A stretch of 10,228 nucleotides of DNA from the NCBI GenBank assembly GCA_964462295.1, contig CAYWXH010000061.1, forward strand, positions 1-10,228, given 5' to 3'. The stretch comes from JALVIU01 sp964462295. GTDB taxonomy: Bacteria; Atribacterota; JALVIU01. The translations under genes were made by a program, and so were the position numbers. Positions 7,846 to 10,228 of the stretch are shown here, in pieces (position 1 is the stretch's first letter; each line of letters opens with the position of its first letter). The notes below the pieces were generated by a model. That model worked only from the letters and a program-made list of their open reading frames with translations. It was not told the DNA's origin and did not search any database.

Positions 7846-7859
7846 AGGAGGGGCCTATA
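7846..7859 (+). promoter_or_regulatory. Shine-Dalgarno and ATA start of recO
   Basis: AGGAGGGG (7846-7853) is followed after a few bases by ATA at 7857-7859, in the recO frame. Spacing from the AGGAGG core (7846-7851) is five bases, similar to other genes here. Between the era TAA (7830-7832) and the conserved KDEAIVLR of RecO the only in-frame codons are TAT CTA CAG TTT AAG GAG GGG CCT ATA CTA TTT. None is ATG, GTG, TTG or CTG. ATA gives the family-typical MLFKDEAIVL if read as Met. Confidence 0.65.
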
Positions 7860-8537
7860 CTATTTAAAGATGAGGCTATAGTACTAAGAAACTATGTATT
7901 CCAAGAAAAAGATAGACTTGTTGACCTCTTTACAAAAAAGAGAGGGAAAATAAGGGCTATTGCAAAGGGGGCAAGAAGGCCTGGCACAAAATTTAGCATA
8001 GGAACAAATCCCCTAACCTATGGCACTTTTATCCTCTACAAAGGAAAAAACCTCTATTACATAAGAGAGATTGATATTAAAAAAAATTATATTATACAAA
8101 AATACCCACTCGAAACTATAAATGATGTATTAGAAATTATAGGTTATGTAGATAGATTTAGTCCATTTGAAAAAAGAGATCTAAAGATATATGCACTCAT
8201 TACCTCTCTTCTCAAAGAGATTGAAAAGGGAAAAATACCAAAACTCTTCTATCTTACCAAACTCATAGAATTCCTTGGATTCAAGCCAGAAACTACAAAA
8301 TGTAGTATATGTAAAAGACCTATAGAAGGTGGGGAATTTTTTATAGATGTAGAAAATGGTATATCTATTTGTAAAAACTGTTTAAAAGAGGAAAAAAGAG
8401 GTATAATAATGGTAGATAGAGATATCGGGTTATTTTTACAAAATCCAAAAAGGGAAGAGAAATTCGACAAGAACCAAAAAGAAAAACTCTATATGCTAAT
8501 ATCTCTCTATCTAAAATCGATTGATACAAAAAAATGA
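7857..8537 (+). CDS. recO: DNA repair protein RecO, apparent ATA start
   Basis: Recombination mediator of the RecFOR pathway; it binds single-stranded DNA, anneals complementary strands and, with RecR, helps load RecA onto SSB-coated gaps. Translation gives 226 residues, slightly short of the usual 240-250. The N-terminal OB fold carries DEAIVLRNYVF (5-15), EKDRLVDLFTKKRGKIRAIA (17-36) and KGARRP (37-42). A helical middle follows at about 83-145. The zinc finger has all four cysteines, C149-x2-C152 and C172-x2-C175. The reading frame is unbroken from the era stop to the TGA at 8535-8537. No standard start codon exists before the conserved N-terminus, and the first in-frame ATG is near 8409, far past the OB fold. 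ATA at 7857, five bases after AGGAGG, is therefore chosen. A strain variant or sequence error changing ATG to ATA is the main alternative. It shares the plus-strand operon with era. Confidence 0.9.
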   Translation: MLFKDEAIVLRNYVFQEKDRLVDLFTKKRGKIRAIAKGARRPGTKFSIGTNPLTYGTFILYKGKNLYYIREIDIKKNYIIQKYPLETINDVLEIIGYVDRFSPFEKRDLKIYALITSLLKEIEKGKIPKLFYLTKLIEFLGFKPETTKCSICKRPIEGGEFFIDVENGISICKNCLKEEKRGIIMVDRDIGLFLQNPKREEKFDKNQKEKLYMLISLYLKSIDTKK

Positions 8538-8550
8538 GGGGGTGAAAATT

Positions 8551-8901
8551 ATGTGGATTAAGAGATTTGAAGAGGCAGAAGAGAGAGACCTTTTTGGACA
8601 TAAGTGTATGATGCTTGTAACAAAAGAGATATCTGAAGGATCAGAGGCAGGGGTTGTTTATCTGAAGGAGGGGGAAGAGACCCCAAGACATAAGCATAAG
8701 GACCAAGAGCAGATATTTATTATCCTAAAAGGTAAGGGTCTCTTTTATGCAGGTGGTGAAGAAAAGGAGGTAGAACCAGGGATGTATGTATTTGTTCCCA
8801 AAAAGGTATCCCATGGGGTAAAGGCCTTGACAGAAGAATTTGTATATGTATATTTTGCAAATTATATAGATGAAGAGATAGGGGAAATTAGGGAGGTATA
8901 G
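8551..8901 (+). CDS. small single-domain cupin protein
   Basis: A 116-residue protein that is a single cupin barrel; cupins bind a divalent metal and serve as isomerases, oxygenases or sugar-binding proteins, so the fold does not give the reaction. Cupin motif 1 is seen as TPRHKHKDQEQIFIILKGKG (44-63), with putative metal ligands His47, His49 and Glu53. Motif 2 is PGMYVFVPKKVSHGV (76-90), with His88 as the fourth ligand. There is no signal peptide or membrane segment. The ATG at 8551 is preferred over the in-frame TTG at 8521: AGGGGGTG (8537-8544) sits six bases before it, while 8521 would overlap recO and lacks a Shine-Dalgarno sequence. It lies 13 bases after recO and one base before the isomerase-like gene, so the two cupins are probably made together and may act on related carbohydrate substrates. 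That link is inferred from position only. Confidence 0.85.
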   Translation: MWIKRFEEAEERDLFGHKCMMLVTKEISEGSEAGVVYLKEGEETPRHKHKDQEQIFIILKGKGLFYAGGEEKEVEPGMYVFVPKKVSHGVKALTEEFVYVYFANYIDEEIGEIREV

Positions 8902-8902
8902 A

Positions 8903-10120
8903 ATGGAGAAAAAAGAGCTTATAAAAAAAGCACTAAAAGATGGAAAAGGTGTCTTAAGACTTTTTCCCAATTGGGTTCCACGGGTATTTTCCATACCAGG
9001 AAAGAGACTAAAACTGCATCCAGATGACTATTATGCATTAGGGGCACATCGAGGGGGTATAGATGAAAGATGGTTTGCATCTACGGTATCTGCAGACAAT
9101 GGTCCCGGTACGCCAGAAGATGAAGGATTAAGCTATATTTACATAGAAGACGGGCTACATGGGAAAAAAGTCCTACTAAAAGAGGCCATAGAGATGCTAG
9201 GAGATGAGATATTAGGAAAAGAGGTAATGGAAAAGGAGGGGGGTTGGGTAATGTTTGCCAAGTTTTTTGATAATATGGACCCACTCCCTCTTCATATGCA
9301 TCAAAGTGACGAACTTGCCAAAAATGTAGGTATGAAGGGAAAACCTGAGGCATATTATTTCCCCAGACAACTCAACAATCATCCCGGTTACTTTCCCCTT
9401 ACATATTTTGGGTTAGAGCCAGGAACCACAAAAGATGATATAAAAAATTGTATAAAAAATTGGGATAAGGGGGATAATGGGATATTAAATCATTCTAAGG
9501 CATATAAACTGGAGCTTGGAACAGGGTGGTATGTACCCCCTGGAGTCCTTCATGCACCAGGGTCTTTACTTACATATGAACCACAGAGAAGCTCAGATGT
9601 TTATGCAATGTTCCAATCCCTTGTATGGGACAAATATATAGACAAAAAATATCTGGTAAATAATGTTCCTCATGAACATAAAGAAGACCTTGATTATATC
9701 GTAAATATGCTTGATTGGGAGATAAATCTTGACCCAGAATTTAAAAAACATTACAAAAGAACCCCAAAACCTGTAAGAGACAGAGAAGAGATGAAAGACC
9801 AAGGATATGAAGAATATTGGATTGCCTATGGTTCTCCCTATTTTTCTGCAAAGGAACTTACAGTACTCCCTGGGAAAAAGGTAAATATAAAAGAGCCTGC
9901 ACCATATGGACTCATTGTAATACAAGGGTATGGTACATTTGAAGGGCTTGATATTTCATCTCCTACTCTTATAAGATTTGGACAAATGACAGAGGATGAA
10001 CTATTTGTCACATATGAGCGGGCAAGAGAAGGGGTATGTATAGAAAATAAAAGCAAAAGGGAACCCCTTGTAATGCTTAAACACTTTGGGCCAAATCACC
10101 CCAATGCACCATTAGGTTAA
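8903..10120 (+). CDS. type I mannose-6-phosphate isomerase-like cupin protein
   Basis: A 405-residue cytosolic protein resembling type I (ManA-like) phosphomannose isomerases, zinc enzymes that interconvert mannose-6-P and fructose-6-P. Matching landmarks by my reading: GIDERWFASTVSADNG (52-67) for the ManA 'E.W..S' region, PLHMHQSDELA (129-139) for the QxHP metal motif, GKPEAYYF (146-153) for the Glu ligand, and WYVPPGVLHAPGS (209-221) followed by PQRSSD (227-232) for the His-ligand segment. Likely ligands are His131, His133, Glu149 and His217; His131 stands where ManA normally has Gln. The Arg usual soon after the SSD motif is not evident (SSDVYAMFQ). A second, C-terminal cupin-like domain spans about 310-395. 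The ATG lies one base after the small cupin gene, with GGGAGG (8891-8896) six bases upstream, so the two are coupled. Sugar-phosphate isomerase is the best guess, but the exact substrate is uncertain. Confidence 0.75.
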   Translation: MEKKELIKKALKDGKGVLRLFPNWVPRVFSIPGKRLKLHPDDYYALGAHRGGIDERWFASTVSADNGPGTPEDEGLSYIYIEDGLHGKKVLLKEAIEMLGDEILGKEVMEKEGGWVMFAKFFDNMDPLPLHMHQSDELAKNVGMKGKPEAYYFPRQLNNHPGYFPLTYFGLEPGTTKDDIKNCIKNWDKGDNGILNHSKAYKLELGTGWYVPPGVLHAPGSLLTYEPQRSSDVYAMFQSLVWDKYIDKKYLVNNVPHEHKEDLDYIVNMLDWEINLDPEFKKHYKRTPKPVRDREEMKDQGYEEYWIAYGSPYFSAKELTVLPGKKVNIKEPAPYGLIVIQGYGTFEGLDISSPTLIRFGQMTEDELFVTYERAREGVCIENKSKREPLVMLKHFGPNHPNAPLG

Positions 10121-10148
10121 TAGGGGAGATCCCCTATTAACCTTTTTT
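10115..10148 (+). terminator. intrinsic terminator of the plus-strand operon
   Basis: A perfect 12-bp stem GGTTAATAGGGG (10115-10126), loop AGAT (10127-10130), the complementary arm CCCCTATTAACC (10131-10142) and then six T residues (10143-10148). The stem begins in the last sense codon of the isomerase-like gene and includes its TAA stop. There is no T-run on the other side, so it should terminate only plus-strand transcripts. It fixes the end of the seven-gene unit. Confidence 0.92.
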
Positions 10149-10228
10149 AAGGGTACTTACTTTTTCCCTTTCCTTATTGTGGGCTCCTCCCTTTTTGTCA
10201 TTACAAAACCTATTCACTTTTACTATTA

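Noticed and set aside
8494..8502. Extended -10-like TGCTAATAT upstream of the small cupin gene
   Set aside because: No acceptable -35 at 16-18 bases, and such strings arise easily in AT-rich coding sequence; an internal promoter is possible but unsupported.
7833..8537. recO as a pseudogene or frameshifted gene
   Set aside because: The frame is open throughout, the N-terminal motif and all four zinc cysteines are present, and only the start codon is unusual.
8521..8550. TTG at 8521 as the start of the small cupin gene
   Set aside because: It overlaps the recO end with no Shine-Dalgarno sequence, whereas ATG 8551 has AGGGGGTG six bases upstream and starts at the cupin domain boundary.
10138..10228. 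Minus-strand frame open from the right edge to a TAA in the terminator stem, as the end of a convergent gene
   Set aside because: Only about 30 codons are visible, the peptide is low complexity with no recognisable motif, and no T-run follows the hairpin on that strand; it cannot be judged without the sequence beyond the window.

Overview
The window is an ordinary-looking bacterial chromosome segment, AT-rich with purine-rich coding strands. Its proteins are rich in Lys, Glu and Ile, and Arg is mostly AGA/AGG and Ile often ATA. This suggests a thermophilic, probably anaerobic bacterium, either a thermophilic member of the Bacillota or a deep lineage such as Dictyoglomota, Atribacterota or Caldisericota. 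I cannot fix the taxon from sequence alone. The set era, recO, glyQ, glyS, ppdK is a familiar Bacillota neighbourhood, but here it is split into two divergent transcription units. I see no insertion sequence, CRISPR array, tRNA, rRNA or phage gene.

Left unit (minus strand, about 3364 down to 1): a consensus-like promoter drives glyQ and glyS, the alpha and beta subunits of tetrameric glycyl-tRNA synthetase, which overlap by ATGA. After 33 bases comes the start of ppdK (pyruvate, phosphate dikinase), which runs off the left edge. The leader is only about 35 bases, so there is no room for the T-box often found before glyQS.

Right unit (plus strand, about 3447 to 10148): a promoter with an extended -10 is followed by seven closely packed genes. 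They are two tandem CNNM/CorC-type membrane proteins (DUF21, CBS pair, CorC_HlyC), a secreted DUF3048 (YerB-like) protein, era, recO, a small cupin, and a protein resembling type I mannose-6-phosphate isomerase. The first four genes are joined by ATGA overlaps. The unit ends in a perfect 12-bp terminator hairpin that begins in the last sense codon. The final 80 bases hold no gene I can support.

Most notable: recO has no ATG, GTG, TTG or CTG start. The only start matching both its Shine-Dalgarno sequence and the conserved RecO N-terminus is ATA at 7857, so an ATG-based gene finder would miss it. Also worth checking are the altered ion-site residues in the second CorC paralogue, the isomerase-like protein with a changed metal-ligand pattern beside a small cupin, and TTG starts on glyQ and the first corC gene. 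I found no clear evidence of a wholly new system.
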